This document shows positions 15,369-24,238 of a stretch of DNA of 64,000 nucleotides, piece after piece. The position numbers and the translations under genes were made by a program. Origin of the DNA: an uncultured Rhodospirillales bacterium (GTDB taxonomy: Bacteria > Pseudomonadota > Alphaproteobacteria > ATCC43930 > CGMCC-115725). Under the pieces are notes generated by a model. The model had not been told where the DNA came from, ran no database searches, and saw only the letters and a program-made list of their open reading frames with translations. Where the stretch lies: assembly GCA_903822185.1 (NCBI GenBank), contig CAIJOA010000032.1, positions 1-64,000 of the forward strand. Direction: 5' to 3'. Every line of letters begins with the position of its first letter. Within the stretch, counting starts at the first letter, position 1.

Positions 15369-16262
15369 ATGCACGGCACACGATGGTTTTTCTCGGCAGG
15401 TACAGGGGCGTTGATCGGCGTAGCGGTGGTTGTCGCTCTCGATCTCAGTTACCGGCTGTTGGGCAAAAGTAAGTCCGCGACCGAACCCGCAAACACCGTT
15501 CCATCGTCGCGATCCGGCATTTCCCTTCAGGATTGGCGTACTAAGACGGCGATCATCGTCGGCTCGATGGCTGTCTATACACTGATCGCTTATTCGCATC
15601 AGCCTGCTCATGTCGCCGAGGCGCCACCGGCGCCGGCCGACTCTGTTGCGACGCTCGACAATGGTCCGATCGACATCTCGGTCGGCGGTACTGCCCTCAC
15701 CTTCGTACCGCCGGCAAACTATTGTACCTATCCCGCGCCGCTGATGCAGTCGGTTCTCATTCAGCAGGCGAAGGTGAATGCCGACAACGCCATCTACGCG
15801 GCGTTCGGCGATTGCAATGAATTGCGCGACACCGTCGCCAGCCAATCGCGGATGCGTGACTTCGGTTTGCTGATGACGCCCAAGGCGCTGATGAATCAAA
15901 AATTCGATAAGGCCGCGGTCGATCAGCTTGCCGCCGTGTCTGTCGATCCCAGTACGGTCAAGGACACGCTCGATCAGCGTTTTGCCACCGCCGAGAATAA
16001 ACTATCGCTGCAATCCTTCTCGGCGCTCGGCATCGTCGATCGCGACGACCGCGCTACCTATTTCGCCTATCTGTCGAAGTCGCAAGACGCAACCGGCGCA
16101 TTCAGCCAAGCCTGCGTGATGGCGATGACCCAGATCAAAGGCCGCCTGGTGACCTATTATCTCTATGCCGATTACGGCAAAGACCCGCGTTCGGTAATCA
16201 TGGGCCTCGTCCAAAAAGCCAAGGCTGGCGTCAACGATCTGGCGCAGCATAACGGCGCCTAG
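15369..16262 (+). CDS. Membrane-anchored hypothetical protein
   Basis: 297 residues from the ATG at 15369; a TTG four codons earlier (15357) is an alternative. Hydrophobic segments are visible at about residues 8-26 (FSAGTGALIGVAVVVAL) and 61-78 (TAIIVGSMAVYTLIAY), then a soluble part of about 220 residues containing NYCTYPAPLMQSVLIQQ and FGDCNELRD with two Cys. The soluble part is likely periplasmic or cytosolic depending on topology; I do not recognise the family. It is followed at 181 bases by a Pro-rich membrane protein. Confidence 0.7.
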   Translation: MHGTRWFFSAGTGALIGVAVVVALDLSYRLLGKSKSATEPANTVPSSRSGISLQDWRTKTAIIVGSMAVYTLIAYSHQPAHVAEAPPAPADSVATLDNGPIDISVGGTALTFVPPANYCTYPAPLMQSVLIQQAKVNADNAIYAAFGDCNELRDTVASQSRMRDFGLLMTPKALMNQKFDKAAVDQLAAVSVDPSTVKDTLDQRFATAENKLSLQSFSALGIVDRDDRATYFAYLSKSQDATGAFSQACVMAMTQIKGRLVTYYLYADYGKDPRSVIMGLVQKAKAGVNDLAQHNGA

Positions 16263-16443
16263 CCCGCCCGCTTCGCGACTCGGATACGAGACGCTAAGAT
16301 CGCAAATCAGTGATATCGAGATCGGAACCCCGGCGGCAAACCGCCGCGGGGCCCTATCGGATTATTAATGTCGCCAGGATCGTTAAATTGGCGAAGATGC
16401 AGCATTCATGCGATGACGCCCGTCGTCGCAATCGGAGACGTCG

Positions 16444-17550
16444 ATGGAACCGAGATTCTCGTTTGAGCCGAAACCGGGCAAGAAATCCGCCCGCTCGTTC
16501 GACGGTGACGACCGCCAGGAACCGATGATCGGCGGCAGCGGCAATGCGCGCCTCGACGCCAATATCGACGACGACGATCGCCCGATCTATCTGCAACACG
16601 AACATCCGCAAAAGCCGGTACGGCGGACCCGCGCATCGCGTGCCGGCACCATCGCCTGGACTCTGCTGGGCGGTTTCGCCGTCATCGCCGCCGTCATGAT
16701 CGGGCTCGCCTGGTGGCGTTTGGACCAAGCGCCCTCGCCCCGGATCGCGCAGCCCGGCTACGCCACGCCTGGCCCAGCTGTCAGCCCGACCACGGAAAAT
16801 GCTACGCCGGCGCAAGACGCAACAACAGCGTCGGCCCCGCCAGCGCCCTTGTCACCGCCGACAAAACCGGAATTGGATTCCTTCCCACCGCTCGCCAACG
16901 CGCCCGCCGTGACGCCGCCGCCGGTAACGACAAGCCAACCGCTCGATAGCCGAGACGTTAGCGAACCGGTCACGCCGAAAGCGATCCCCAGCGAACCCAC
17001 CGCAACCGCCGATAGCGCGGAACCGATCCGCCTGCGCCCACCGCAATCCATGACGACGGCAACACCCGCGCCGATCACGCCGCCCGCCGACACCGCCGCG
17101 CCGCGCCCGCTCGCCCCGCAAGTCTTCACCCCGCCACCCGCAACGCCGCGCAGTACTACGGCAGCGCCGCCCCAGAATCTGACGCTGCCGATGGCGCCGC
17201 CGCAAAACTTCACGTCTCCGCCCAACGACAACGCTGTCCTCGGCACGCGGCCGTCCGCAACCCCGAGTGGCGATCAGGACACCGTAACGGTCGATGGCCT
17301 GACCTATATTCGCGGTCGCGAGCCTCAGGCATTGGGCACCATGGCAGAACCGCCGCCCAGCGATCCGTCGGTAAGCGTCAGTGCACCGCCGCCAGTGCCG
17401 GCTTCCACCACGCCGGGAATGACGCCCTATCAGGTGCCGGATCACACGCCGTATCAGTCGCCCGAAACCAACGGCCGAGGCAATCAATTGCCGCTGCCGA
17501 ACGACGTGGTGATTTTGCCGAACGGCCAGATGGCGATTCCGAACCGCTAG
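16444..17550 (+). CDS. Single-pass membrane protein with long Pro/Thr/Ala-rich tail
   Basis: 368 residues. An acidic/basic cytoplasmic part of ~65 residues ends in KPVRRTRASR, then one membrane helix (about 68-90, IAWTLLGGFAVIAAVMIGLAWW). The following ~270 residues are dominated by Pro, Thr and Ala, with little predicted order, and contain TVDGLTYIRGREPQALG as the only compositionally normal stretch. It ends VVILPNGQMAIPNR. This resembles periplasm-spanning or cell-envelope linker proteins. No family recognised. The GST gene starts 13 bases later, so they may be cotranscribed. Confidence 0.7.
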   Translation: MEPRFSFEPKPGKKSARSFDGDDRQEPMIGGSGNARLDANIDDDDRPIYLQHEHPQKPVRRTRASRAGTIAWTLLGGFAVIAAVMIGLAWWRLDQAPSPRIAQPGYATPGPAVSPTTENATPAQDATTASAPPAPLSPPTKPELDSFPPLANAPAVTPPPVTTSQPLDSRDVSEPVTPKAIPSEPTATADSAEPIRLRPPQSMTTATPAPITPPADTAAPRPLAPQVFTPPPATPRSTTAAPPQNLTLPMAPPQNFTSPPNDNAVLGTRPSATPSGDQDTVTVDGLTYIRGREPQALGTMAEPPPSDPSVSVSAPPPVPASTTPGMTPYQVPDHTPYQSPETNGRGNQLPLPNDVVILPNGQMAIPNR

Positions 17551-17562
17551 GATTTCGATTCG

Positions 17563-18204
17563 ATGACCGTCACCATTACCGCCTTCGAACGATCACCCGA
17601 TGGCGGCCAAGGTCTGGCGCGCGATACGCGGGTGCGCTGGGCGCTTGAAGAAGTCGGCCAGCCTTACGACGTGCGGCTTGTGTCGTTTCAGGCGATGAAA
17701 GAACCGGCGCATCTGGCGCTTCATCCCTTCGGCCAGATTCCGACCTTCGAGGAAGATGGCCTCGCTCTGTTCGAGACCGGTGCGATCGTCTTGCATCTCG
17801 CTCAGAGCCGTGCGGGTTTGCTGCCGGACGACGCCAAGGCACGGGCTCGCGCGATCACCTGGATATTCGCCGCGCTCAACACGGTCGAACCGCCGATCCT
17901 CGAGCTGTTCACCGCGAAGATTCTCGAAAGCGATATGCCTTGGACAAAGGAACGCATGCCGCTGGTTCAGGATCGCATTCGCGACCGGATGAAGCAGCTT
18001 GCCGCGCGGCTCGGCGATGCCGACTGGCTCGACGGCGATTTCAGCGCGGGCGACCTGATGATGGTGTCGGTGATCTTAAGGCTGAGATCATCGGGTATCC
18101 TCAATGAGTACCCGAACTTGGCGGCCTATGTCGCGCGCGGCGAAGCGCGGGCAGCGTACAAGCGTGCTTTCGCCGCTCAAGCGGCAATCAACACTAGGGC
18201 CTGA
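17563..18204 (+). CDS. Glutathione S-transferase family protein
   Basis: 213 residues. The N-terminal thioredoxin-like domain has RVRWALEEVGQPYDV, a conserved cis-Pro segment (FGQIPTFEEDG), and the glutathione-contacting LFETGAIVLHLA. The all-helical C-terminal domain contains WLDGDFSAGDLMMVSV, with the N-capping box and hydrophobic staple of GSTs. The protein is cytoplasmic, and the substrate is unknown. A family B-A composite repeat follows the stop codon. Confidence 0.9.
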   Translation: MTVTITAFERSPDGGQGLARDTRVRWALEEVGQPYDVRLVSFQAMKEPAHLALHPFGQIPTFEEDGLALFETGAIVLHLAQSRAGLLPDDAKARARAITWIFAALNTVEPPILELFTAKILESDMPWTKERMPLVQDRIRDRMKQLAARLGDADWLDGDFSAGDLMMVSVILRLRSSGILNEYPNLAAYVARGEARAAYKRAFAAQAAINTRA

Positions 18205-18205
18205 C

Positions 18206-18286
18206 AAAAATCACCACGGAGACACGGAGTGCACGGAGAAGAAAATCTTCTCTCTGTGTGCTTCGTGTCTCCGTGGTGATTTTTTA
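18206..18286. repeat. Family B inverted repeat, copy 2
   Basis: TCACCACGGAGACACGGAG and CTCCGTGGTGA arms with a short loop and flanking A and T runs. It stands two bases after the GST stop codon and may act as its terminator. Confidence 0.85.
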
Positions 18287-18318
18287 TTGAAACCGGCATA
18301 CCGGCTCCACCATCAAGC

Positions 18319-18416
18319 CTCCCTCTACGTCGCTCGGGATGAGGTTGAACATTGCGCTGCATTTTTGAATGCAACGCTAAACCTCGCCTCATCCCGAGCG
18401 AAGTCGAGGGACGCTC
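18319..18416. repeat. Family A inverted repeat, copy 4
   Basis: A degenerate left half (CCTCCCTCTACGTCGCTCGG) and an intact right half (CATCCCGAGCGAAGTCGAGG) around a TTGCATT / AATGCAAC-like centre. It lies directly after the family B copy, as at 3464-3675. Confidence 0.8.
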
Positions 18417-18433
18417 GATGTGATTGCCGTGTT

Positions 18434-19459
18434 CTAGCGCGTCGGCACCGGCGCTTCTTCGGCGAGAAGCTTCGCGTGTTTCAGTTCGGCCCAGAAGTCA
18501 TTCGGGATCGAATGACTCATCAAGGCGACATTGCGTTCGACTTCACTTGCATTGACCGCGCCCGGCACGACCGCGCAGACCGATGGATGACCCAGCGGGA
18601 ATTGCAAAGCGGCGGCTGCCAGCGGCACGCCATGACGTTTCGCCACCGCTTCGATCTGCGCCACGCGCGTCATGATCGCTTCCGATGCCGGCAGATAATT
18701 ATAGCGCGCACCCGGCACCGCACCGGTCGCAAGGATGCCGCTGTTGTAGGGCGCAGCGATCAGCAGCCCCATCCCTTTCCGTTGCAGTACGGGCAGCAAT
18801 TCGCCCAGCGCTTCCTGCGTCAGCAGGCTGTAGCGCCCGGCGAGCATGAAACAATCGAAGTCGCCCGCCGCCACCGCGCGCATGCAGGGTTCGATCTCGT
18901 TGACGCCGATGCCGATCGCGCCGACCACGCCCTGCGCGCGTAGTTCATGCAGCGCGCGATACGCGCCATCCATCGCCTCGGCGAAACGTTTCTCGTACGC
19001 CTCGCGGCTGCCTTGCGACCAGATGTCGATGTCGTGGATATGCAGCACGTCGATGCGCTCGATGCCGAGGCGCTGAAAGCTCTGATCGACCGCGCGCATC
19101 ACCCCGTCATAGGAGTAATCGATCACGACTTTCATGTTCAGCGTGCCGTGAAACAACCGATGATCGACCTTGTCCGGCACCTCCGGGACGAGATAGCGCC
19201 CGACCTTGGTCGAGAGCACGAAGTCATGCGGCTGCTTTTCGCGCAGCACCGTGCCCATCCGATGTTCGGACAAGCCGATGCCGTAAAACGGCGAGGTATC
19301 GAAAAGCCGGAGCCCCGCATCGTAAGCCGCCGTCACAGCGGCGCGTGCATCATTCTCGGCGACCGGCGCCTTCAGCCCGACCAGCGGCGCCCCGCCCAGC
19401 CCCAGGACAGTGACCTCGAGTTTCGACGTACCAAGACGGCGGCGGGTGAGCGGGTCCAT
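18434..19459 (-). CDS. Aldo/keto reductase
   Basis: 341 residues, starting at an ATG preceded by AAGAGGAA; a longer open frame upstream lacks a ribosome site. The AKR tetrad is visible: Asp and Tyr in LRLFDTSPFYGIGLSEHR, Lys in VLSTKVGRY, and His in DVLHIHD. NADPH-binding features lie in the C-terminal part (VPGAVNASEVERNV). The sequence is close to AKRs annotated as D-threo-aldose 1-dehydrogenase or pyridoxal dehydrogenase. It would oxidise or reduce a small sugar or aldehyde with NAD(P)H in the cytoplasm. It is convergent with the GST gene across repeats B and A. Confidence 0.9.
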   Translation of the reverse strand: MDPLTRRRLGTSKLEVTVLGLGGAPLVGLKAPVAENDARAAVTAAYDAGLRLFDTSPFYGIGLSEHRMGTVLREKQPHDFVLSTKVGRYLVPEVPDKVDHRLFHGTLNMKVVIDYSYDGVMRAVDQSFQRLGIERIDVLHIHDIDIWSQGSREAYEKRFAEAMDGAYRALHELRAQGVVGAIGIGVNEIEPCMRAVAAGDFDCFMLAGRYSLLTQEALGELLPVLQRKGMGLLIAAPYNSGILATGAVPGARYNYLPASEAIMTRVAQIEAVAKRHGVPLAAAALQFPLGHPSVCAVVPGAVNASEVERNVALMSHSIPNDFWAELKHAKLLAEEAPVPTR

Positions 19460-19849
19460 GGCGGAGTTTCCTCTTTTCCAGGGGCGTGACCGGACCCGCT
19501 TTGTAGGCGGACCGACCCCAGCGGCGCCAGCATGGCAGCCATCGAGTCGATTGCCCCGAGTCCCGTATCGGCGTACACATAGCTTCAACGACGCCGTTCG
19601 GGGGTCGCGGGTCTCCCGCCCATCGGGAGATTCGCCGGCCCCTCTTTTTTGACCGAACCGGCCGTTGAGATATATCCCGTAAACACATGATCTAAAATGA
19701 TAAAAGCGCGCACGTTATCGCGCCGCGCGAAGCGTTAAATACCCCTCTTTTGCCGCAATTGAGCGCGTTTTCGATGGAATGAATAGGGTCCGACACCGTT
19801 ATTAGGACGAGGCAGAGTTTGATTGCCCTCGGATAACAGGAGACGGTCA
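19460..19849. other. Intergenic region between divergent genes
   Basis: 390 bases without a credible gene. It holds a TCTCCCG / CGGGAGA hairpin near 19610-19629 followed by CCCCTCTTTTTT, which could end a short plus-strand transcript, and then AT-rich DNA from about 19670 to 19840 that should carry the promoter of the gene at 19850. Confidence 0.5.
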
Positions 19850-20131
19850 ATGACACGCGGTAAGGCTTTGGTTTTGGGTTCGGCGCTGCTCGGCAGCCTG
19901 GCGCTCGCCTCGGTCGCGGGTTCGAGCCCGGCCTCGGCGCAAGGCTATTACTGCCCGCCGGGTTACTATTATGCGCAGGGTTACGGCTGCTATCCGTATC
20001 AGCAGGCCTACTACCCGCCGGCTCCGGTTTATTACCCGCCGAGCTATTACGCCGCCCCGGCTTATGTCGGCCCGGCCATCGGCTTTGATTTCCGCTTCGG
20101 CGGCGGCCACGGCTGGCACGGCCACCGTTAA
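19850..20131 (+). CDS. Secreted Tyr/Pro/Gly-rich small protein
   Basis: 93 residues starting at an ATG preceded by AGGAGA. A signal peptide ends near ASAQGYY. The mature part is composed of YYxPP and GYY repeats (for example GYYCPPGYYYAQGYGCYPYQ), then AYVGPAIGFDFRFGGGHGWHGH, a His/Gly-rich ending found in many small envelope proteins of alphaproteobacteria. Two Cys may pair. No enzymatic motif. A strong terminator follows at 20155, so the gene is probably monocistronic. Confidence 0.85.
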   Translation: MTRGKALVLGSALLGSLALASVAGSSPASAQGYYCPPGYYYAQGYGCYPYQQAYYPPAPVYYPPSYYAAPAYVGPAIGFDFRFGGGHGWHGHR

Positions 20132-20154
20132 ACGGTTTTGACTCAAAATCTGGA

Positions 20155-20186
20155 GGCCCGTCACTTATCAGTGGCGGGCCTTTTTC
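20155..20186 (+). terminator. Intrinsic terminator
   Basis: GGCCCGTCACT pairs with AGTGGCGGGCC over a 3-4 base loop, followed by TTTTT. Confidence 0.9.
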
Positions 20187-20204
20187 TTTACGTTCTTGGG
20201 AAAG

Positions 20205-20417
20205 TTAGGTCGTCGCGAGCGTTGGTTGGCTAATGCCCAATCTTGCGCGCGCAAGCGCATTAATGCCCTCTGAATCGGCCAACTCGTACCCTTGCTCAAT
20301 GAGCTTAGTGGTGTAGCTCTTATTGGCAAGAAACGCCCAAATCAAAGTACCAAACCCAAATGTAAACCACTGAATAACAATCATCACCAAACCCATAATG
20401 AGATCACCACGAAACAA
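20205..20417 (-). CDS. Small membrane protein, start probably lost or mis-sequenced
   Basis: From a TTG at 20417 the frame gives 70 residues (FRGDLIMGLVMIVIQWFTFG, then FLANKSYTTKLIEQGYE). The coding character clearly continues upstream of it: the same frame to 20519 reads GIIKKGFFGFSWTIFFFGGF and similar, before meeting a TGA. No ATG, GTG or TTG lies in that extension. An ATG at 20523 is out of frame by one base, separated by AAA; removing one A joins it in frame and gives about 106 residues. It resembles small FRGD-containing membrane proteins sometimes called HrgC-like (weak recall). The region is AT-rich compared with its neighbours. Confidence 0.55.
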   Translation of the reverse strand: MFRGDLIMGLVMIVIQWFTFGFGTLIWAFLANKSYTTKLIEQGYELADSEGINALARARLGISQPTLATT

Positions 20418-20629
20418 ATATGGGAAGCCGCCGAAGAAGAATATCGTCCAACTAAACCCAAAAAAGCCCTTCTTTATGATCCCTGTTCTTGGGTTTTTAG
20501 CATCACTACTGTCGCCATTTCATCCCCCTAATATTCGCGTTATTTTCGTATTTGTATTTTTCAACTCTATTGAGTTGTGTCTTTGTTGACGGCGCACCCT
20601 AACATGGTTTTTGCGAAAGCCTAAGAGTC

Positions 20630-20663
20630 TAGCGATGGAGCGGCGCTTTCTTTCCCATCGCTA
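20630..20663 (+). other. Hairpin upstream of the MFS transporter gene
   Basis: TAGCGATGG and CCATCGCTA form a perfect 9-bp stem with a 16-base loop, about 65 bases before the start codon. It may be a leader structure or an operator; there is no T-run. Confidence 0.35.
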
Positions 20664-20730
20664 AAATGCATAATCCCGGCCAACCACGCGCCCTGCCCAA
20701 CCGGGTGCCGCACAACCGGGGAAACATCTG

Positions 20731-22092
20731 ATGTCCGACGCCCTTCCGCTCTCCGAGCAATCCATCGCCGCGCGGCTGGAGCGCTTGCCCTATTCGGGCT
20801 GGCACATCACCGTCACTTCCCTCCTCGGCATCGCGATCTTCTTCGACGGCTTCGACGCCCTGACCACCGCCTATGTTCTGCCGGTGCTGATTCGCGAATG
20901 GCATATCCCGCCGCAGAATGTCGGCTGGGTCATCTCCGTCGCGAATATTGGTCAGGCAATCGGCGCACTCCTCTTCGGCTGGGTCGCCGAGAAGATCGGA
21001 CGCGTCCAGGCGGCGCGGATCACCATCGCGCTTTATGCGGTGATGAGCCTCGCCTGCGCCTTTACCTCGAATTACCAGGAACTGCTGATCTGCCGCTTCA
21101 TTGAGGGCATCGGCCTCGGTGGTGAGATTCCGGTCGCCTCGACCTATATCAGCGAGATCCTGCGCGCCGACCGGCGCGGCGGTTCGTTCCTATCGTATCA
21201 GTTGATCTTCCCCGTCGGGCTTCTGGGCGCGGGCATCATCGGCGCGATCGTCGTGCCGAGCCTCGGCTGGCAGTCGATGTTCATCATCGGCGCGATACCC
21301 GCGGTCCTGTCGCTGTTCCTGCGCCGCTATTGCCCGGAATCGCCGCGCTGGCTCGCCTCGAGAGGACGGCTCGCCGAAGCGGATGCGATCATGACCGAGA
21401 TCGAACGCAAGGTATCGAAGAACGGCGTCAGGCCGTTGCCGCCGGTCGTGCCGCTCAACGTCGTCGCGCTGCACACCAAGACACGCTGGCAGGAATTGTT
21501 TCAGGGCGCCTATCGCCGCCGCACGCTGCTCGTCTGGGTGCTGTGGGCCTCGACCTATCTCGTCTCGCAAGGATTGCAGAGCTGGATTCCGACGCTCTAT
21601 CGCACCGTCTATAATCTCAGCCTGCAGCAATCGTTGAACTATGCCGTGGCGGCGCCCGTGGGCACCGTCATCGGCGCGTTCTTCTGCGCTATCCTGATCG
21701 ACCGCACCGGCCGCCGGTTGTGGTTCATCGGCGCGTACATCCTGCTGGCCTGCGGCCTATTCGAGCTGTGGTTCACCGGCGGCGAAACCGCGTTCGGCAT
21801 GATGCTGGGCTATGGCTTCTGCTCGCTCTGGACCGGTTCGGTCAGCATGAGCATCTTCCTCTATACCGCCGAGATCTATCCGACCCGCATGCGCGCGATG
21901 GGCATCTCGTGGGCAACCTTCTGGCTGCGCGTCGCGGCGACCGTCGGGCCGCTGCTCGTCGGCTATATCCTGCCGATGTATGGCATCAGCGGCGTCTTCA
22001 TGTTGTTCACCGGCGTCACCTGCATCGGCCTCGTCGCCGCCTGGTTCATGACCGAGACGACGAAGCGCGTGCTGGAAGAAGTCTCGCCGTAA
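20731..22092 (+). CDS. MFS transporter, aromatic-acid/sugar-like family
   Basis: A 453-residue twelve-helix permease. Helix 1 carries FFDGFDALTTAYVLPVL, the Asp-containing motif of aromatic acid/H+ symporters (AAHS-like). Loop 2-3 reads GWVAEKIGRVQAARI, the MFS signature. RFIEGIGLGGEIPVASTYISE fits helix 4 and loop 4-5, and CPESPRWLASRGR follows helix 6. The second half repeats the loop signature as IDRTGRRLWF. The likely role is proton-coupled uptake of an organic acid or sugar; the exact substrate cannot be read. A terminator lies 25 bases downstream. Confidence 0.85.
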   Translation: MSDALPLSEQSIAARLERLPYSGWHITVTSLLGIAIFFDGFDALTTAYVLPVLIREWHIPPQNVGWVISVANIGQAIGALLFGWVAEKIGRVQAARITIALYAVMSLACAFTSNYQELLICRFIEGIGLGGEIPVASTYISEILRADRRGGSFLSYQLIFPVGLLGAGIIGAIVVPSLGWQSMFIIGAIPAVLSLFLRRYCPESPRWLASRGRLAEADAIMTEIERKVSKNGVRPLPPVVPLNVVALHTKTRWQELFQGAYRRRTLLVWVLWASTYLVSQGLQSWIPTLYRTVYNLSLQQSLNYAVAAPVGTVIGAFFCAILIDRTGRRLWFIGAYILLACGLFELWFTGGETAFGMMLGYGFCSLWTGSVSMSIFLYTAEIYPTRMRAMGISWATFWLRVAATVGPLLVGYILPMYGISGVFMLFTGVTCIGLVAAWFMTETTKRVLEEVSP

Positions 22093-22116
22093 CGCGATCA
22101 ACCACCCTATGACGAC

Positions 22117-22150
22117 AAAGGGCGGTGCCGATGGTACCGCCCTTTTCTTT
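22117..22150 (+). terminator. Intrinsic terminator of the MFS gene
   Basis: AAAGGGCGGT pairs with ACCGCCCTTT, followed by TTCTTTT. Confidence 0.9.
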
Positions 22151-22224
22151 TCCACCCCGCCTCCACTTGCTAAGAACTGGGCCTGCTAAGAACCGGCATC
22201 GGACATTCGGGTGGAGAAGGACAA

Positions 22225-22515
22225 ATGAAGCGCAGCGATACTGAGGATAAGGCGACACGCGAAGCGCTCGATTCATTTCTCACGGCGGACGACGAAGCCG
22301 CCATCGTCATCGCCGCCGCGACCATGGGCGATGCCGAGAAGCGCGGCATCCGGCTTCACACCAGCCACGCCAGCGCCATCGACCTGATCGGCTTTGCCTT
22401 CGCCGCCTTGAGCAACGCGCACGGCACGCTGAAAGCCGCCGGGGTCAAACCCGCCGACATCGCACCGATCGAACAGGCGATCGTCTTGTTGCAGCGCGGA
22501 CCGGGAAAGGCCTGA
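22225..22515 (+). CDS. Hypothetical small soluble protein
   Basis: 96 residues, no signal peptide or membrane segment. It is mainly helical by composition (TREALDSFLTADDEAAIVIA, then AIDLIGFAFAALSNAHGTLK). The ATG follows GGAGAAGGACAA. It lies nine bases upstream of the GST gene at 22525 and is probably cotranscribed with it. Family not recognised. Confidence 0.75.
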   Translation: MKRSDTEDKATREALDSFLTADDEAAIVIAAATMGDAEKRGIRLHTSHASAIDLIGFAFAALSNAHGTLKAAGVKPADIAPIEQAIVLLQRGPGKA

Positions 22516-22524
22516 GCGAAAAAG

Positions 22525-23310
22525 ATGATCGAGCTTTATCACAATAATATTTCGGTCTGCTCGCAACGCGTGCGTCTGGTGCTCGAGGAAAAAGGCCTTG
22601 CCTATACGTCGCGCCCCGTCGGCCTCGCCTCGGGCGAACAACTGACGCCGGCCTTCCGCAAGATCAATCCGCGCAGCCTCGTCCCGGTGATCGTCCATGA
22701 CGGCCACATCATCGTCGAATCCATGGTCATCTGCGAATATCTCGATGAGGTCTTTGCCGAACCCGCCTTGAAACCGGCCGACCCGATCGGGCGCGCAACG
22801 ATGCGCGTCTGGGCCAAGCTGCCCGACGACATTCTGCATGCCGCCTGCGCCACGGTCAGTTTCGCCGTCGCCTTCGGTCGTCAACTCAAGGAAAAAGCCG
22901 GCGCCGGTCTCGAAGATCATCTGGCCCGCATGCCCGACCCCGCCCGCCGCGAGCGCCAGCGCCTCGCGATCGAGAAAGGCGTCGAGACATCGTTCTTCCG
23001 CGATCACATCAAGGCCTACGACAAGACCCTGGCCGACATGGAAACGCAGTTGCAGAAGACGGCATGGCTTGCCGGCGATGCCTATTCGCTCGCCGACATC
23101 GCGATCTTTCCTTATATCGAACGGCTTAACCGGCTTGGGCTTTTCGGCATGTGGGAAAACCGGCCGGGCGTTACACGTTGGCTTGCGAACCTCAAAGCCC
23201 GCCCCGCCTACAAGCCCGCGGTCGCCGATTTCGCGCCGATGGATTTCAACGATCTCGGCGATCCCGGCCTCAAAGACTGGCCACGCATCAAGGAACTGAT
23301 CGCAAGCTGA
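22525..23310 (+). CDS. Glutathione S-transferase family protein (beta-etherase-like)
   Basis: 261 residues, longer than a typical GST because of a ~45-residue insertion in the helical domain. The N-terminal domain reads MIELYHNNISVCSQRVRLVL with the Ser/Cys active-site region, then NPRSLVPVIVHDG with the cis-Pro and IVESMVICEYLDE, the glutathione site. The C-terminal domain has WLAGDAYSLADIAIFPYIER. The length and the NNISVCSQ opening recall beta-etherase or 2-haloacid-type GSTs, but the substrate is not certain. Confidence 0.85.
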   Translation: MIELYHNNISVCSQRVRLVLEEKGLAYTSRPVGLASGEQLTPAFRKINPRSLVPVIVHDGHIIVESMVICEYLDEVFAEPALKPADPIGRATMRVWAKLPDDILHAACATVSFAVAFGRQLKEKAGAGLEDHLARMPDPARRERQRLAIEKGVETSFFRDHIKAYDKTLADMETQLQKTAWLAGDAYSLADIAIFPYIERLNRLGLFGMWENRPGVTRWLANLKARPAYKPAVADFAPMDFNDLGDPGLKDWPRIKELIAS

Positions 23311-23327
23311 GATGGCGCAACGGAGTT

Positions 23328-23428
23328 CGTCCCTCGACGTTGCTCGGGACGAGGTAAGTTGTGCGTTGCATTGGTCAAAGCAAAAACACAGAACATCCTC
23401 GTCCCGAGCGTAGTCGAGGGAGGCACCA
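23328..23428. repeat. Family A inverted repeat, copy 5
   Basis: CGTCCCTCGACGTTGCTCGG at the left and CCCGAGCGTAGTCGAGGGAG at the right, around a TTGCATTGG centre. It sits between convergent GST and aldolase genes. Confidence 0.85.
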
Positions 23429-23444
23429 CGGTCATGCCATCGGT

Positions 23445-24227
23445 TTACTCAGCAAACCCCGGATCGAGCCGTTCGGCGAGGCGCAGCCAATAGGCCCAGG
23501 AATGATCGCCGCGCGGCGCGTTGTTGCCGCCCGAGAGTTGGTTCTTAGTATGGATCTGCAGTTCCTCGGCAAGCGGCATGACCTTGCCGCCGGTCGCCAT
23601 GGTGCGTTCCTGTAATTCGCAGGCATTGACCAGCGAGCGCATCACGCCGAAGGCCTCGCTGATCGTAGCGCCGATGCTGAGAAGGCCATGATTGACCATG
23701 ATCAAGGCGTGTCCGGTGCCGAGATCGCGCAGGATGCGCGGCACCTCGTCGTTCTCCTTCGCTTGACCTTCGAAAGCGTGATAGCCGACTTCGCCATGCA
23801 GCATGCAGCCGCCTTGATCGAGGATCAGCAGACCTTCCGCGATCGAGCTGATGACCGTGCCCGCGCGTTCGTGAACATGGATGACGCAGTTGACGTCGGG
23901 CCGCGCCTTGAGAATACCGCTGTGGAAATTGAATCCCGCCGGCGCGAGGCGAATACCGGCATGACTGACCACGTTGCGCGCGAAATCGACCGTCACCAGC
24001 GATGAAGCCGTCATCTCGTCCCAGCCGAGCCCCACCGGATTCATCAGGAAGGTTTCAGTGCCGGGAATCCGCGCGGTGATGTGGTTGAGCGTGTCCTTGT
24101 TCCACCCGAGATGATGCGCGACGCGAAACGCCGCCGCGAGTTCGACGCGCAGCTTGTCCTCAATCGGATTGGCAGGACGATCGAGCTTGGTTGCGCCGAT
24201 CTGTTCCAACAGCGTGTTGCCGTCCAT
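23445..24227 (-). CDS. Class II aldolase/adducin family protein
   Basis: 260 residues with the start at 24227, preceded by AGGGGGA. The fold is recognisable by WNKDTLNHITARIPG, then the metal-binding motif CVIHVHERAGTVIS with its paired His, and MVNHGLLSIG with the third His. The Glu of the catalytic site is not certain. Members cleave or make small sugars such as fuculose-1-phosphate, or act in other Zn-dependent aldol reactions. It follows the solute-binding protein gene at 11 bases and is probably cotranscribed with it, so it may process the same imported ligand (inference). Confidence 0.85.
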   Translation of the reverse strand: MDGNTLLEQIGATKLDRPANPIEDKLRVELAAAFRVAHHLGWNKDTLNHITARIPGTETFLMNPVGLGWDEMTASSLVTVDFARNVVSHAGIRLAPAGFNFHSGILKARPDVNCVIHVHERAGTVISSIAEGLLILDQGGCMLHGEVGYHAFEGQAKENDEVPRILRDLGTGHALIMVNHGLLSIGATISEAFGVMRSLVNACELQERTMATGGKVMPLAEELQIHTKNQLSGGNNAPRGDHSWAYWLRLAERLDPGFAE

Positions 24228-24238
24228 GACCGTTCCCC

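Noticed and set aside
16329-16352. A GC-rich hairpin between the two membrane-protein genes considered as a terminator
   Set aside because: The stem is bulged and no T-run follows, so it is not convincing.
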